Part shown: positions 27,176-36,158 of the stretch, in pieces
Layout: every line of letters starts with the position of its first letter
Position numbering within the stretch: position 1 is the stretch's first letter
NCBI GenBank assembly: GCA_016213505.1
Contig: JACRAF010000039.1
Location: 27,833-91,832, forward strand
From: Devosia nanyangense
GTDB lineage: Bacteria > Pseudomonadota > Alphaproteobacteria > Rhizobiales > Devosiaceae
Reading direction: 5' to 3'
DNA length: 64,000 nucleotides
The notes under the pieces: model-generated
The model's input: the letters and a program-made list of their open reading frames with translations, nothing else
The model's database searches: none
What the model was told of the DNA's origin: nothing
Made by a program: the position numbers and the translations under genes

Positions 27176-28041
27176 CTCCGCTCCAGGGCCCCAATCGCCA
27201 TTTCGATGAATGCCCGCACGCGAACCGGCACGAAACGCTGCGCCGGATAGACGAAGAACACCGCGTTCTCCGCCGTGGCGAATTCAGGCAGCACGTGCAC
27301 GAGGTTGCTGTCGGTCGCCTGGAAATCGGGCAGCAGCCCGATGCCGGCGCCCAGCGTCACGAAGGCCCGGAGCGTCTGCATGTCGTCGGCCTTGACCCTC
27401 GCCGTCGCGGCGAGCTCGAAGGCCGCGCCTTTCGAGACGAGGCGCAAATGGCTGGCCGGGATCTTCGACATCACCATCACGGGTTGCCCGGCCAGATCGT
27501 CCGGATGGCGCGGCGTCCCGTGGTCACGCAGATAGTCGGCGCTGGCCCACAGCGACAGGCTGCCGCTTCCCAGCTTGCGGCTCAGCAGGCTCGAGTCGCG
27601 CATCGGGCTCGCCCGGATGGCGAGATCGATGCCCTGCGCCAACAGGTCGAGCGGCGCGTTGGTCACCACCAGCTCGACCTCGGCCCGCTGAAAGCGTGCG
27701 AGGTAGGCCTGCACCAAGGGCGGCAGCACGCTCTGCGACAGGTCGGGTGGGGCGGTTATGCGCAACAGCCCGCTCGGCTCCTGCGTGCCCGCCTGCAGCT
27801 GGTCCTCCCCCTCCTGCAGCGAGGCGAGCGCGGCGACGCAATGTTCGAAATAGCGCTGGCCCGCGTCGGTGACATGCATGCGCCGGGTCGAGCGCTGGAT
27901 CAGCGTGACGCCCAGCCCGTCCTCCAGTCGTGCGATCTTGGCGCTGACGGTGGTCGGCGGCATGCCCAGTTGGCGGGCGGCGGCGCTGAAGCCACCGGCC
28001 TGCACCACGCAGACGAAGACATCGATCCCTTCGAGCATCAT
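27172..28041 (-). CDS. LysR-family transcriptional regulator
   Basis: A regulator of 289 residues with an N-terminal winged helix over residues 5-65 (FVCVVQAGGFSAAARQLGMPPTTVSAKIARLEDGLGVTLIQRS). The C-terminal substrate-binding domain begins with GLLRITAPPDLSQSVLPPLV. I start at the ATG at 28041; a GTG at 28077 would place the start inside the 27-bp box. It is divergent from a DoxX-family gene at 28169, the usual LysR target arrangement. Confidence 0.92.
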   Translation of the reverse strand: MMLEGIDVFVCVVQAGGFSAAARQLGMPPTTVSAKIARLEDGLGVTLIQRSTRRMHVTDAGQRYFEHCVAALASLQEGEDQLQAGTQEPSGLLRITAPPDLSQSVLPPLVQAYLARFQRAEVELVVTNAPLDLLAQGIDLAIRASPMRDSSLLSRKLGSGSLSLWASADYLRDHGTPRHPDDLAGQPVMVMSKIPASHLRLVSKGAAFELAATARVKADDMQTLRAFVTLGAGIGLLPDFQATDSNLVHVLPEFATAENAVFFVYPAQRFVPVRVRAFIEMAIGALERS

Positions 28042-28048
28042 CGGGCGA

Positions 28049-28075
28049 TTATGCAGAATACTGCAGGATGTTTCC
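28049..28075. promoter_or_regulatory. 27-bp box, second copy, at the lysR/doxX divergent promoter
   Basis: It matches 26831-26857 at 25 of 27 positions and contains TGCAGAAT followed by ACTGCAGGAT, which looks like a T-N11-A LysR site. It sits 7 bp before the lysR start and 94 bp before the doxX start, so it could autoregulate lysR and control doxX. Confidence 0.6.
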
Positions 28076-28168
28076 ACCCTTATCCGGATTGTGGGTGAAA
28101 GGGCGGTTCGTGTTTATGCCGCCCAACGCGGACGGCGAGGTGTCGTCCCAGCACCTGGATCACGACAA

Positions 28169-28570
28169 ATGCAAGTCCTCACGACAATGACCTTCTGGCT
28201 CTGGGCGGCGCAGATCGCCCTCGCCATTCTCTACGGCATGGCGGGCGTCATGAAGAGCACCCAGCCGATCCCCAAACTGGCGGGGATGATCGTCTGGCCC
28301 GGCGATGTGCCGGAAGGCTTCGTCCGCTTCATCGGCATCAGCGAGGCGCTGGCTGCGCTCGGCATGGTGCTCCCCATCGCCACGGGCATCCTGCCGTGGT
28401 TGACGCCGCTGGCCGCGATCTGCCTCTCGCTCATCCAGGTCTTGGCCATCGCCTTCCACGCCCGGCGCGGCGAGACGAGCAAGACCCTGCCGATGAACCT
28501 CGCCTTCCTCGCGCTGTCGCTCTTCGTCGCCGTGGCGCTGTGGCCGCTCTTCGGCAAGCTCGGGGGATGA
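28169..28570 (+). CDS. DoxX-family membrane protein, copy 1
   Basis: A four-helix membrane protein of 133 residues (FWLWAAQIALAILYGMAGVMK, RFIGISEALAALGMVLP, LTPLAAICLSLIQVLAI, LPMNLAFLALSLFVAVALWPL). DoxX/DoxD relatives are linked to quinone, sulphur or stress responses; the function here is unknown. The ATG at 28169 has no obvious ribosome site; the ATG at 28187 is an alternative. It is a close paralogue of the gene at 29729. Expression is likely under the divergent LysR regulator. Confidence 0.85.
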   Translation: MQVLTTMTFWLWAAQIALAILYGMAGVMKSTQPIPKLAGMIVWPGDVPEGFVRFIGISEALAALGMVLPIATGILPWLTPLAAICLSLIQVLAIAFHARRGETSKTLPMNLAFLALSLFVAVALWPLFGKLGG

Positions 28571-28577
28571 TGGGCGA

Positions 28578-28607
28578 CGGCCCCGGCGGCCCACCGCGCC
28601 GGGGCCG
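28578..28607 (+). terminator. Strong GC hairpin after doxX copy 1
   Basis: A perfect 11-bp stem, CGGCCCCGGCG (28578-28588) with CGCCGGGGCCG (28597-28607), has an 8-nt loop. It starts 8 bp after the doxX stop codon and ends 72 bp before glyQ. There is no T-run, so it may be a Rho-dependent or attenuating structure rather than a classic terminator. Confidence 0.4.
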
Positions 28608-28679
28608 CCCCGCATCGCGGCGATTGACCGGCCCACCCGGTCAAACTAGGTTCCGCGCGCCTTCAACCGGACCTGCCCG

Positions 28680-29603
28680 ATGCCCAACCAGCCCGCCCAT
28701 ATGGACCCCCGGAACTCGTTCCAGGGTCTCATCCTGACGCTGCAGCGCTTCTGGGCGGACCAGGGCTGCGTGATCCTCCAACCCTACGACATGCAGATGG
28801 GCGCCGGCACCTTTCATACCGCCACCACGCTGCGGGCGCTCGGGCCGAAGCCGTGGAAGGCCGCCTATGTGCAGCCTTCGCGTCGCCCCAAGGATGGACG
28901 CTACGGCGAAAACCCCAACCGGCTGCAGCATTACTACCAGTTCCAGGTGATCCTGAAGCCGTCGCCCGACGACATCCAGGACCTCTACCTGCGCTCGCTG
29001 GCCGAGATCGGCCTCGATTCGGCGCTGCACGACATCCGCTTCGTCGAGGACGATTGGGAGAGCCCGACGCTGGGCGCTTGGGGGCTGGGCTGGGAGTGCT
29101 GGTGCGACGGCATGGAGGTGAGCCAGTTCACCTATTTCCAGCAAGTCGCCGGCTTCGAATGCTCCCCGGTGCCGGGCGAGATCACCTACGGCCTCGAGCG
29201 CCTCGCCATGTATGTGCAGGGCGTCGAGAACATCTACGACCTCAATTTCAACGGCCGCGACGGGGCCGAGCGCGTCACCTATGGCGACGTCTTCCTGCAG
29301 AACGAGCAGGAGTTCTCGAAGTACAATTTCGAGGCCGCCGACACCGACATGCTGTTCCGCCATTTCGCCGACGCCGAAGCCGAGTGCAAGGCGCTGTTGG
29401 AGAAGGGCGCTGAGGGCAACCGCCAGACCCTCGCCGTCCCGGCCTACGAGCAGGTCATCAAGGCCAGCCACAATTTCAACCTGCTCGACGCCCGCGGCGT
29501 CATCTCGGTCACCGAGCGCCAGAGCTACATCCTGCGCATCCGCGACCTCGCCAAAGCCTGCGGCGCCGCCTGGCTGCAGACCGCTGGTGGCGGGGCGGTT
29601 TAG
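28680..29603 (+). CDS. glyQ: Glycyl-tRNA synthetase, alpha subunit
   Basis: Catalytic subunit of the alpha2beta2 bacterial glycyl-tRNA synthetase. Class II synthetase motifs are present: [17 protein letters not shown] at the N terminus, [23 protein letters not shown], and [20 protein letters not shown] at the C terminus. The 307-residue length is typical. The glyS partner is ~4.5 kb away at 34092, which is unusual since the pair is normally adjacent. Confidence 0.97.
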   Translation: MPNQPAHMDPRNSFQGLILTLQRFWADQGCVILQPYDMQMGAGTFHTATTLRALGPKPWKAAYVQPSRRPKDGRYGENPNRLQHYYQFQVILKPSPDDIQDLYLRSLAEIGLDSALHDIRFVEDDWESPTLGAWGLGWECWCDGMEVSQFTYFQQVAGFECSPVPGEITYGLERLAMYVQGVENIYDLNFNGRDGAERVTYGDVFLQNEQEFSKYNFEAADTDMLFRHFADAEAECKALLEKGAEGNRQTLAVPAYEQVIKASHNFNLLDARGVISVTERQSYILRIRDLAKACGAAWLQTAGGGAV

Positions 29604-29692
29604 CCGGCCGCCCGCAGCTTCCGCCCCCATCGATCCTCCCCCGGTTCCCCCGATGTGCCCGCTTGCGCAACTGGAAGCGCCGTTCTAGCTAA

Positions 29693-29712
29693 ACGATAAT
29701 AGTCGTTATCGT
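29693..29712. promoter_or_regulatory. Palindromic operator upstream of doxX copy 2
   Basis: ACGATAA (29693-29699), six bases, TTATCGT (29706-29712) is a perfect 7-bp-arm inverted repeat. It contains GATAAT (29695-29700), a possible -10 element, and lies 16 bp before the doxX start. A TetR- or MarR-type repressor is the simplest reading, but no such gene is next to it. Confidence 0.55.
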
Positions 29713-29728
29713 ATCGAGCAGGGCGAGC

Positions 29729-30118
29729 ATGGATATCCTGGGGACTCTCAACTTCTGGCTTTGGGCGGCGCAGGTGCTGCTGGCCCTGCTGTTCGGCTTT
29801 GCCGGCATCATGAAGACCTTCCGGCCGATCCCCGATCTTGCCAAAATGCTGGTCTGGCCGGGCGACCTCCCGGTCTGGGTGACCCGCTTCATCGGCATCG
29901 CCGAAGGGGCGGGGGCGCTCGGCCTCATCCTGCCGCTCGCCAGCGGCATCCTCGCCTGGCTGACCCCACTCGCCGCCATCGGTCTCGCAATCATCCAGGC
30001 GCTGGCCATCGGTTTTCACGCCCAGCGCGGCGAAACCGCCAAGAGCCTGCCGATCAATCTGGTCTTGCTCGCGCTCGCTGTCTTCGTCGCCTGGGGCCGC
30101 TGGAGCTTGTTCGGCTAG
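29729..30118 (+). CDS. DoxX-family membrane protein, copy 2
   Basis: A four-helix membrane protein of 129 residues, similar to the protein at 28169-28570 over its whole length (shared FWLWAAQ, RFIGI, LTPLAAI, HAxRGET stretches). It starts at an ATG shortly after a palindromic operator. It lies between glyQ and an ArfA-like small gene. As with copy 1, function is unknown. Confidence 0.85.
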   Translation: MDILGTLNFWLWAAQVLLALLFGFAGIMKTFRPIPDLAKMLVWPGDLPVWVTRFIGIAEGAGALGLILPLASGILAWLTPLAAIGLAIIQALAIGFHAQRGETAKSLPINLVLLALAVFVAWGRWSLFG

Positions 30119-30121
30119 ATC

Positions 30122-30322
30122 ATGGCGGCAGCGATTGCTACGATTGCCGCCATGAAGCCGCCAAGCCCCAAATCCCCGCCCGCCCGCCGCAACCTTGCGG
30201 CCAAGGCGTTGCGCAGTCCGCTGTTCCGGCCCAGGGCCGAGGCCGATCCCAACGCTTACAAGCGGCGCCGGAAGTTCATCCAAAATCCAGTTGACGACAC
30301 CTCGGACGACCAGATCAACTGA
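30122..30322 (+). CDS. ArfA-like alternative ribosome-rescue factor (tentative)
   Basis: A small basic protein of 66 residues (56 from the ATG at 30152). The stretch AAKALRSPLFRPRAEADPNAYKRRRKF resembles ArfA (x-A-x-x-AL-x-x-PLFR-x-R-V...K-x-SY-x-R), which rescues ribosomes stalled at the 3' end of mRNA by recruiting RF2. The usual tail that is cleaved in ArfA is not obvious. It follows doxX copy 2 by 4 bp. The similarity is short, so this is a tentative call. Confidence 0.5.
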   Translation: MAAAIATIAAMKPPSPKSPPARRNLAAKALRSPLFRPRAEADPNAYKRRRKFIQNPVDDTSDDQIN

Positions 30323-30465
30323 TATCCGGTCAATCGCAGACTCAGCCGCCGCCGCCCGCCGTTCATTGCGCGTTCAGCCGCGCCGCCCCAGTTGCAGCGC
30401 CATTGCGCCGGTGCCAATGTCCCGGCAGCGCTCGGCGTGCGGCGCGCGCCCCCAAGGAGGCTCAC

Positions 30466-31023
30466 ATGTTCGGCTGGATCGTTCTCGCAATCATCCTGGT
30501 CGTCGCCGGCTATGCCGTCGTCGTCTACAACAACCTCGTCCGCCAGCGTCAGCTCAGCAAGGAAGGCTGGTCGGGCATCGATGTGCAGCTGAAGCGCCGC
30601 ACCGACCTCATCCCCAACCTGCTCGAATCGGTGAAGGGCTACATGGCCCATGAGCGCGAGACGCTCGAGGCCGTCACCGCCGCCCGCACCGCCGCCCAGT
30701 CGGCCCAGAACGGTACGCCGGAGCAGCGCGCCCAGGCGGAAGGCGTTCTCTCCGGCGCGCTCGGCCGGCTTTTCGCCGTCGCCGAGGCCTATCCCGACCT
30801 CAAGGCGAGCCAGAACTTCCTGCAGTTCCAGGGCGAGCTCTCCAACACCGAAAACGAGATCCAGCTGTCGCGGCGCTACTACAACGGCACCGCCCGCGAT
30901 CTCAACACCGCCGTCGAATCGTTCCCCTCCAACATCTTCGCCAACATCTTCCATTTCGAGAAGGTGCAGTATTTCGAGCTCGACAACCCCGCCGACCGCG
31001 CCGTGCCGACCGTGAAGTTCTGA
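30466..31023 (+). CDS. lemA: LemA-family protein
   Basis: Membrane-anchored helical protein of 185 residues. The N-terminal hydrophobic segment (IVLAIILVVAGYAVVVYNNLV) is followed by the LemA signature RRTDLIPNLLESVKGYMAHE and the typical NTENEIQLSRRYYNGTARDLN and FPSNIFANIF. The start at 30466 follows AAGGAGG. It is followed by a DUF2207 gene, the standard partner in this family. Confidence 0.93.
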   Translation: MFGWIVLAIILVVAGYAVVVYNNLVRQRQLSKEGWSGIDVQLKRRTDLIPNLLESVKGYMAHERETLEAVTAARTAAQSAQNGTPEQRAQAEGVLSGALGRLFAVAEAYPDLKASQNFLQFQGELSNTENEIQLSRRYYNGTARDLNTAVESFPSNIFANIFHFEKVQYFELDNPADRAVPTVKF

Positions 31024-31100
31024 ACCGACGTTCTCGTCGTCCACTTCCCACTGCGTCATTCCCACAGGAATGCAGTGCGGCCACAGCGCGGAGCATGTTG

Positions 31101-33071
31101 ATGGCACAGACCACCGGTCGAACCTCGTTCTGGTCGCCCGTCCTGGCGAGAGTGACGCAGCGGTTCGTTGCGGCAATGCTGATCCTCGTGGGGCTGGCGG
31201 TCTTCGCCGTCCCCGCTCTCGCCGCCGAACAGATCCGCTCCTTCACCACCAACACCACGCTGCGCGTCGATGGTTCGGTCGACGTGGTCGAGACCATCGA
31301 GGTCAATGCCGAAGGCAGCCAGATCCGCCGCGGCATCTACCGCGATATCCCGACGACGCTGATCAACGACGACAAATCGCGCCTGCGCTCCGACCTCGAC
31401 GTCGTCGCCGTGCTGAAGGACGGCGTTCCCGAACCCTATTCGGTCGAAAACATCGGCAACGGCTTCAAGCGCATCAGGATCGGCGATGCCGATGTCTTCC
31501 TCGATTACCGCGTCTACCGCTACACCATCCACTACACCATGAGCCGCATGGCGCGGTTCTTCGCCGACCACGACGAGCTCTACTGGAACGCCACCGGCAA
31601 CTACTGGGATTTCCCCATCCTCAAGGCCACCGCGACGCTCAACCTGCCGGCCGGCGCGGTGACCGCCGACGCCATCGGCTACACCGGCACACCGGGATCG
31701 CAGGAACAAGCCGTCGAGATCGTCCGTACCTCCGGCGTCACCACCACCTTCCGCTCCACCCGCGTGCTGTCGCCGGGCGAGGGCATGTCGGTCGCAGTGA
31801 AATTCCAGAAGGGCATTCTGGTCGAGCCGCAGGGCCTCACCGGTTTGGGCAACTGGCTTTCCGATCACCGCGAGATCGTCTTCCCCTCGGTCGCGGTGCT
31901 TATCGTCCTCCTCTACAATCTGTTCGCCTGGAACGCCGTCGGCCGCGACCCGCAGAAGGGCACGATCATCCCGCTGTTCCATCCGCCTGCGGAAATGTCC
32001 CCGGCGGTGGTGCACTACGTCAACCGCATGGGCTTCAAGCAGAGCGGCTGGACCGCCTTCATCGCCTCGATTTTCGATCTGGGGGTCAAGGGCCTGGTCA
32101 CCATCGACAAGGCCGGTGGCAAAACCAAAATCACGGCAACAAACGCCTCGCCGAACGGCAACCTGCCGTCGGGCGAAAGCAGCGTCTATAGCTTCCTCCA
32201 CTCGCGCGGCACCGTCACCATCGACAAGACCGACGGTCCCAAGCTCAATGAGAAGCGCGGCGAGCTGGTGAGCACCATCCAGTCCGAGAACCGCGCGAAA
32301 TACTTCAAGAACAATGCCGGCTACACCGCCATCGGCGTCGTCCTGGCGATCCTGCTCCTCGGCGCGCTGGTCCTGCTCGATGTGCTCGAGCCGGTGTATC
32401 TGGTGGTCGCAGTCGTTGCCGCCATCGCCGTCGGGGTCGTCATCGGCGTCGCCTCCGGCGCCCGCTCGGGCAATATCGTCGGCAAGGTCATCGGCTTCGT
32501 CTGGGTCGCCATCATCGGCGTCAATGTGCTGGGCAGCTCGGTGAGCATGCTCTCCGGCATCCGCTTCGACACCGGCCTCGTCGCCGCCACCTCGATCATC
32601 GTCATCGAGATCGTCTTCGCCATCTTGATGCGGGCCCCCACCGTCGCGGGCCGCAAGCTCATGGACCAGATCGAGGGCTTCAAGATGTACCTCGAGACGG
32701 CCGAGAAGAACCGCCTCAACTACGTCGACAAGGGCGAGCCGGTAATGACCATCACGCGCTTCGAGGCGATCCTGCCCTTCGCCATCGCGCTGGCAGTCGA
32801 AAAGCCCTGGTCGCAGCGCTTCGAGGCCGATCTGGCGCGCAACGCCGTGGCCGATGCCCAGGGCGGCCACTATTCGCCGCTCTGGTATACCGGCACCGAC
32901 TGGTCGTCCTCGTCGTCCGGGTTCTCCAACACCGTCTCCTCCATGGCCACCGGCATGAGCGCCGCCATGATCGCCGCCCAGCCCTCGTCCTCCTCCGGCT
33001 CGGGCTTTTCCGGCGGTGGTGGCGGCGGCTCGGGCGGCGGCGGCGGTGGTGGTGGCGGGGGCGGGTGGTAG
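31101..33071 (+). CDS. DUF2207 membrane protein
   Basis: A protein of 656 residues, partner of LemA. It has an N-terminal signal or anchor (AAMLILVGLAVFAVPALAAE), an extracytoplasmic beta domain (about 30-240), a pair of central membrane helices near 260-280 and another group around 410-520, then a C-terminal soluble part ending in a Ser/Gly-rich tail (poly-Gly). The start at 31101 (MAQTTGR) fits the GGAG spacing better than 31095. Function is unknown; LemA/DUF2207 operons are widespread. Confidence 0.85.
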   Translation: MAQTTGRTSFWSPVLARVTQRFVAAMLILVGLAVFAVPALAAEQIRSFTTNTTLRVDGSVDVVETIEVNAEGSQIRRGIYRDIPTTLINDDKSRLRSDLDVVAVLKDGVPEPYSVENIGNGFKRIRIGDADVFLDYRVYRYTIHYTMSRMARFFADHDELYWNATGNYWDFPILKATATLNLPAGAVTADAIGYTGTPGSQEQAVEIVRTSGVTTTFRSTRVLSPGEGMSVAVKFQKGILVEPQGLTGLGNWLSDHREIVFPSVAVLIVLLYNLFAWNAVGRDPQKGTIIPLFHPPAEMSPAVVHYVNRMGFKQSGWTAFIASIFDLGVKGLVTIDKAGGKTKITATNASPNGNLPSGESSVYSFLHSRGTVTIDKTDGPKLNEKRGELVSTIQSENRAKYFKNNAGYTAIGVVLAILLLGALVLLDVLEPVYLVVAVVAAIAVGVVIGVASGARSGNIVGKVIGFVWVAIIGVNVLGSSVSMLSGIRFDTGLVAATSIIVIEIVFAILMRAPTVAGRKLMDQIEGFKMYLETAEKNRLNYVDKGEPVMTITRFEAILPFAIALAVEKPWSQRFEADLARNAVADAQGGHYSPLWYTGTDWSSSSSGFSNTVSSMATGMSAAMIAAQPSSSSGSGFSGGGGGGSGGGGGGGGGGGW

Positions 33072-33082
33072 TATCTAGATTA

Positions 33083-33111
33083 TTGACAATTTCTTTCTGG
33101 TCTCCTACGTT
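33083..33111 (+). promoter_or_regulatory. Sigma-70 type promoter of vapBC
   Basis: TTGACA (33083-33088) is a perfect -35, followed by a 17-bp spacer and TACGTT (33106-33111) as the -10. It lies 23 bp upstream of the antitoxin start, in a locally AT-rich stretch that begins right after the DUF2207 stop codon. Confidence 0.7.
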
Positions 33112-33133
33112 TCACCAACGAGAGGAGTTGCAG

Positions 33134-33637
33134 ATGGCTTACGCATATGGTCAGCCCGCGGAAGGCACGGTCACCCGTCGCGTATGGGACATCGCAACCG
33201 AGGAGACGCGCCGCCGTGGGCGCCTCGCCGACCGGAAATTGGTTGTTGAACGCGCCCTCGAACAGGGGGTGAACTACAACACCGCCAGCACGCAATATCA
33301 TCATTGGCGCAAGCACGAAGAGGCCCAGGCGGCGACTCCTCGCTCGACGGCACCGGTCCCGCTTCCGGTCAAAGTCGAGGTTAAGGAGGCAGGGCGCGTG
33401 CTTCTGCCGGCCGATGTAAGGGCGGCGATGGGAATTGCCGAAGGTCAGACGCTTGTTGGTGAAGTCAGCGATGGCGAGCTTCGCTTGATGTCGCGTGATA
33501 CCGCCGTTCGGAAAGCACAGGCGCTCGTTCGAAAATATGTCCCTGAAGGCGTCAGCTTGGTGGACGAGCTGATCGCCGAACGCCGCGCGGAAGCTCAGCG
33601 TGAAGAAACCGAAGCGCTGGCAGACGGCCGCAAGTGA
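33134..33637 (+). CDS. vapB: AbrB-type antitoxin with an extra N-terminal domain
   Basis: Antitoxin of a VapBC pair with 167 residues, about twice the usual ~80. Residues 90-140 (KVEVKEAGRVLLPADVRAAMGIAEGQTL) are a SpoVT/AbrB DNA-binding domain. The N-terminal ~55 residues (VTRRVWDIATEETRRRGRLADRK, then ALEQGVNYNTASTQYHHWRK) look like a second helical DNA-binding module found on mobile elements. The ATG at 33134 follows GAGGAG. It overlaps the toxin by 4 bp (GTGA). Confidence 0.8.
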   Translation: MAYAYGQPAEGTVTRRVWDIATEETRRRGRLADRKLVVERALEQGVNYNTASTQYHHWRKHEEAQAATPRSTAPVPLPVKVEVKEAGRVLLPADVRAAMGIAEGQTLVGEVSDGELRLMSRDTAVRKAQALVRKYVPEGVSLVDELIAERRAEAQREETEALADGRK

Positions 33638-34014
33638 AGTTCGTCCTCGATGCCTCGGCAGCGCTGGCAGTCCTCAACGAGGAGCCGGGGGCCGACTACG
33701 TTCGGGCGAGGCTCGAAGATTCGGTGATCGGTGCGGTAAACGTGGTCGAAGTCGGCTCGCGCCTTGCCGATGTGGGCATCGCCAGCGATGACGCCCGTCG
33801 CGCGTTCGCCTTGCTCCACCTTCCCGTCATCGAATTTGGGGTGGACCTGGTGGAAACAGCTGTCGCCCTGCGCCCTATGACGCGACAGCTGGGGCTGTCG
33901 CTCGCCGACCGCGCCTGTCTCGCTCTCGCGATACACCGGGGCGCCGTGGCCCTCACGTCGGATCGCGCTTGGACAAAGCTGGACGTTGGCTGCGAGATCG
34001 AATTGATCCGCTAG
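33634..34014 (+). CDS. vapC: VapC-type PIN-domain toxin
   Basis: PIN-domain ribonuclease of 126 residues. Acidic residues Asp6 (VLDAS), a glutamate near 39 (NVVEVGS) and the [12 protein letters not shown] stretch (Asp near 92) with the final ALTSDRAW fit the PIN metal site. It starts at a GTG inside the antitoxin stop codon. It is lower in GC than the core genes. glyS follows 78 bp later. Confidence 0.88.
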   Translation: MKFVLDASAALAVLNEEPGADYVRARLEDSVIGAVNVVEVGSRLADVGIASDDARRAFALLHLPVIEFGVDLVETAVALRPMTRQLGLSLADRACLALAIHRGAVALTSDRAWTKLDVGCEIELIR

Positions 34015-34091
34015 AAGTGGGCGAAGTCCCCCATTGGACATTCCGCCTCGCCCTTGCTACCCCTCCCGCGCCCAGGAAAACCGGTCGAAAC

Positions 34092-36158
34092 ATGCCCGAA
34101 CTGCTGCTCGAAATCTTCTCCGAGGAAATCCCCGCGCGCTTCCAGCGCCGGGCCGCCGAGGACCTCAAGAAGGCCGTCACCGACGCGCTGGTCGAGGCCG
34201 GGCTGCTCTATGAGGGCGCCAGGGCGTTCGTCACGCCGCGCCGGCTGGCGCTGACCGTGTCGGCCATTCCGGCGCGCTCGCCCGACCTCAAGGAAGAAAA
34301 GAAGGGCCCGCGCGTCGGTGCCCCGCAGCAGGCCATCGACGGCTTCCTCAAATCGGCGGGGCTGACCTCGCTCGATCAGGCCTCGATCGTCTCCGACGCC
34401 AAGAAGGGCGATTCCTACGTCGCCCATATCGAGCGCAAAGGCGCCGAGGCGCCGGCGCTGCTCGCCGCCATCCTGCCGCGCATCGTCTCGAACTTCGCCT
34501 GGGCCAAGTCGATGCAGTGGGGCAATGGCGGGCTGACCTGGGTGCGCCCGATCCGCGCCATCACTGCGACCTTCGGTACCGACAACGACGAGCCGATGGT
34601 GATCCCCTTCGCCACCAACACCATCGCCTCCGGCCAGACCACCTACGGCCACCGCTTCCTCGCGCCCGAGGCCATCAAGGTCCGCCGCTTCGACGACTAT
34701 GTGCAGGCGCTCGAAAAGGCCAAAGTCGTGCTCGATCTCGACCGGCGCAAGGACATCATCCGCGCCGACGCTGAGCACCTCGCTTTCGCCCAGGGGCTGA
34801 CGCTCATCGCCGACGAGGGCCTGCTCGAAGAAGTCGCCGGCCTCGTCGAGTGGCCGGTGGTGATGATGGGCTCGTTCGACGAGAGCTTCCTCAAAGTGCC
34901 CGAGGAAGTGATCATCGCCACCATCCGCGCCAACCAGAAATGCTTCTGCCTGCGCGATGCCTCGGGCAAGCTCGCGAACCGGTTTGTCCTGACCGCCAAC
35001 AATATCGCGACCGATGGCGGCGCCACGATCGTTGCCGGCAACGAGCGCGTCATCCGCGCCCGGCTCTCCGATGCGAAATTCTTCTACGAGACCGATCTGA
35101 AGCTGCCGCTCGAGCACGGCCTGCCCAAGCTCGAGGAGTCGGTGTTCCACGCCAAGCTTGGAACGCAGTTCCAGCGGGTCGAGCGGCTGGTCAAGCTCGC
35201 CGCCGAGATCGCCCCCAAGGTCGGCGCCGATGTCGAGGACGCCAAACGCGCCGCGATGCTGGCCAAGGCCGATCTCACCACCGGCATGGTCGGCGAGTTC
35301 CCCGAGCTGCAGGGCATCATGGGCCGCTATTACGCGCTGGCGCAGGGCGAAAAGCCCGCCATCGCCAACGCCGTCGCCGAGCACTACCGGCCGCTCGGCC
35401 CCACCGACCGCGTCCCCACCGACCCGGTCTCGATCGCCGTCGCCCTCGCCGACAAGCTCGACCTCCTCACCGGCTTCTGGACCATCGACGAAAAGCCCAC
35501 CGGGTCGCGCGACCCGTTCGCGCTACGCCGCGCGGCGCTGGGGGTGATCCGGATGGTGACGGAGAACAAGCTGACACTTACGCTGGAACCCCTATTGGCT
35601 GAACATGCGAAGTCATTCTCATCGTCCGCCGACATCGCCGATTTGTTGAACTTCATTGATGATCGGCAAGACAACCTGCTAAAAGAAAGTGGCGTTCGGC
35701 CGGATGCGATTGCGGCTCTGTCTGGTGCGATAGGCTGGAGCCTCACGTCGCGAAAGGAGCGCGCGATGGCGTTAGCGAGACTCCTTGGCGACGAAGTGGG
35801 CAAGAGCCTGATGGCAGGCTATCGACGCGCCACGAACATACTCGTAGCTGAGTCCAAGAAGGACGGGCACGGGTACGACGCGCAAGTAGATCCTACCAAG
35901 TTCACTGTCGATGCAGAGACCGATCTTGCCAGTGCCATTCAGTCAGTGGACGCGTCTGCCGCGGCAATGATCAAAGTTGACGACTACAATGGAGCCATCG
36001 CCGTGCTGGCGACGCTCCGTGCACCGGTCGACGCCTTCTTCGAGGCGGTGCTGGTCAACGACGACGACCCGGCAGTCCGTGCCAACCGGCTGCATCTGCT
36101 TGCGGCGCTCCGTGATACCATGCACCTTGTTGCGGACTTCTCGAAAGTGGCGGGATGA
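34092..36158 (+). CDS. glyS: Glycyl-tRNA synthetase, beta subunit
   Basis: 688-residue partner of GlyQ. The family start [66 protein letters not shown] and the final [40 protein letters not shown] are all present. Bases ~35560-36000 (the anticodon-binding part) have clearly different base and codon use, with AT-rich codons such as CTA, ATA and GTA, although the frame is open and the sequence still fits the family. This may be a recombined patch. The stop overlaps the next gene (ATGA). Confidence 0.95.
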   Translation: MPELLLEIFSEEIPARFQRRAAEDLKKAVTDALVEAGLLYEGARAFVTPRRLALTVSAIPARSPDLKEEKKGPRVGAPQQAIDGFLKSAGLTSLDQASIVSDAKKGDSYVAHIERKGAEAPALLAAILPRIVSNFAWAKSMQWGNGGLTWVRPIRAITATFGTDNDEPMVIPFATNTIASGQTTYGHRFLAPEAIKVRRFDDYVQALEKAKVVLDLDRRKDIIRADAEHLAFAQGLTLIADEGLLEEVAGLVEWPVVMMGSFDESFLKVPEEVIIATIRANQKCFCLRDASGKLANRFVLTANNIATDGGATIVAGNERVIRARLSDAKFFYETDLKLPLEHGLPKLEESVFHAKLGTQFQRVERLVKLAAEIAPKVGADVEDAKRAAMLAKADLTTGMVGEFPELQGIMGRYYALAQGEKPAIANAVAEHYRPLGPTDRVPTDPVSIAVALADKLDLLTGFWTIDEKPTGSRDPFALRRAALGVIRMVTENKLTLTLEPLLAEHAKSFSSSADIADLLNFIDDRQDNLLKESGVRPDAIAALSGAIGWSLTSRKERAMALARLLGDEVGKSLMAGYRRATNILVAESKKDGHGYDAQVDPTKFTVDAETDLASAIQSVDASAAAMIKVDDYNGAIAVLATLRAPVDAFFEAVLVNDDDPAVRANRLHLLAALRDTMHLVADFSKVAG

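Noticed and set aside
32950..33070. Poly-Gly coding run as a simple repeat or error
   Set aside because: Gly-rich tails are common at the end of DUF2207 proteins, and the frame ends with a normal stop.
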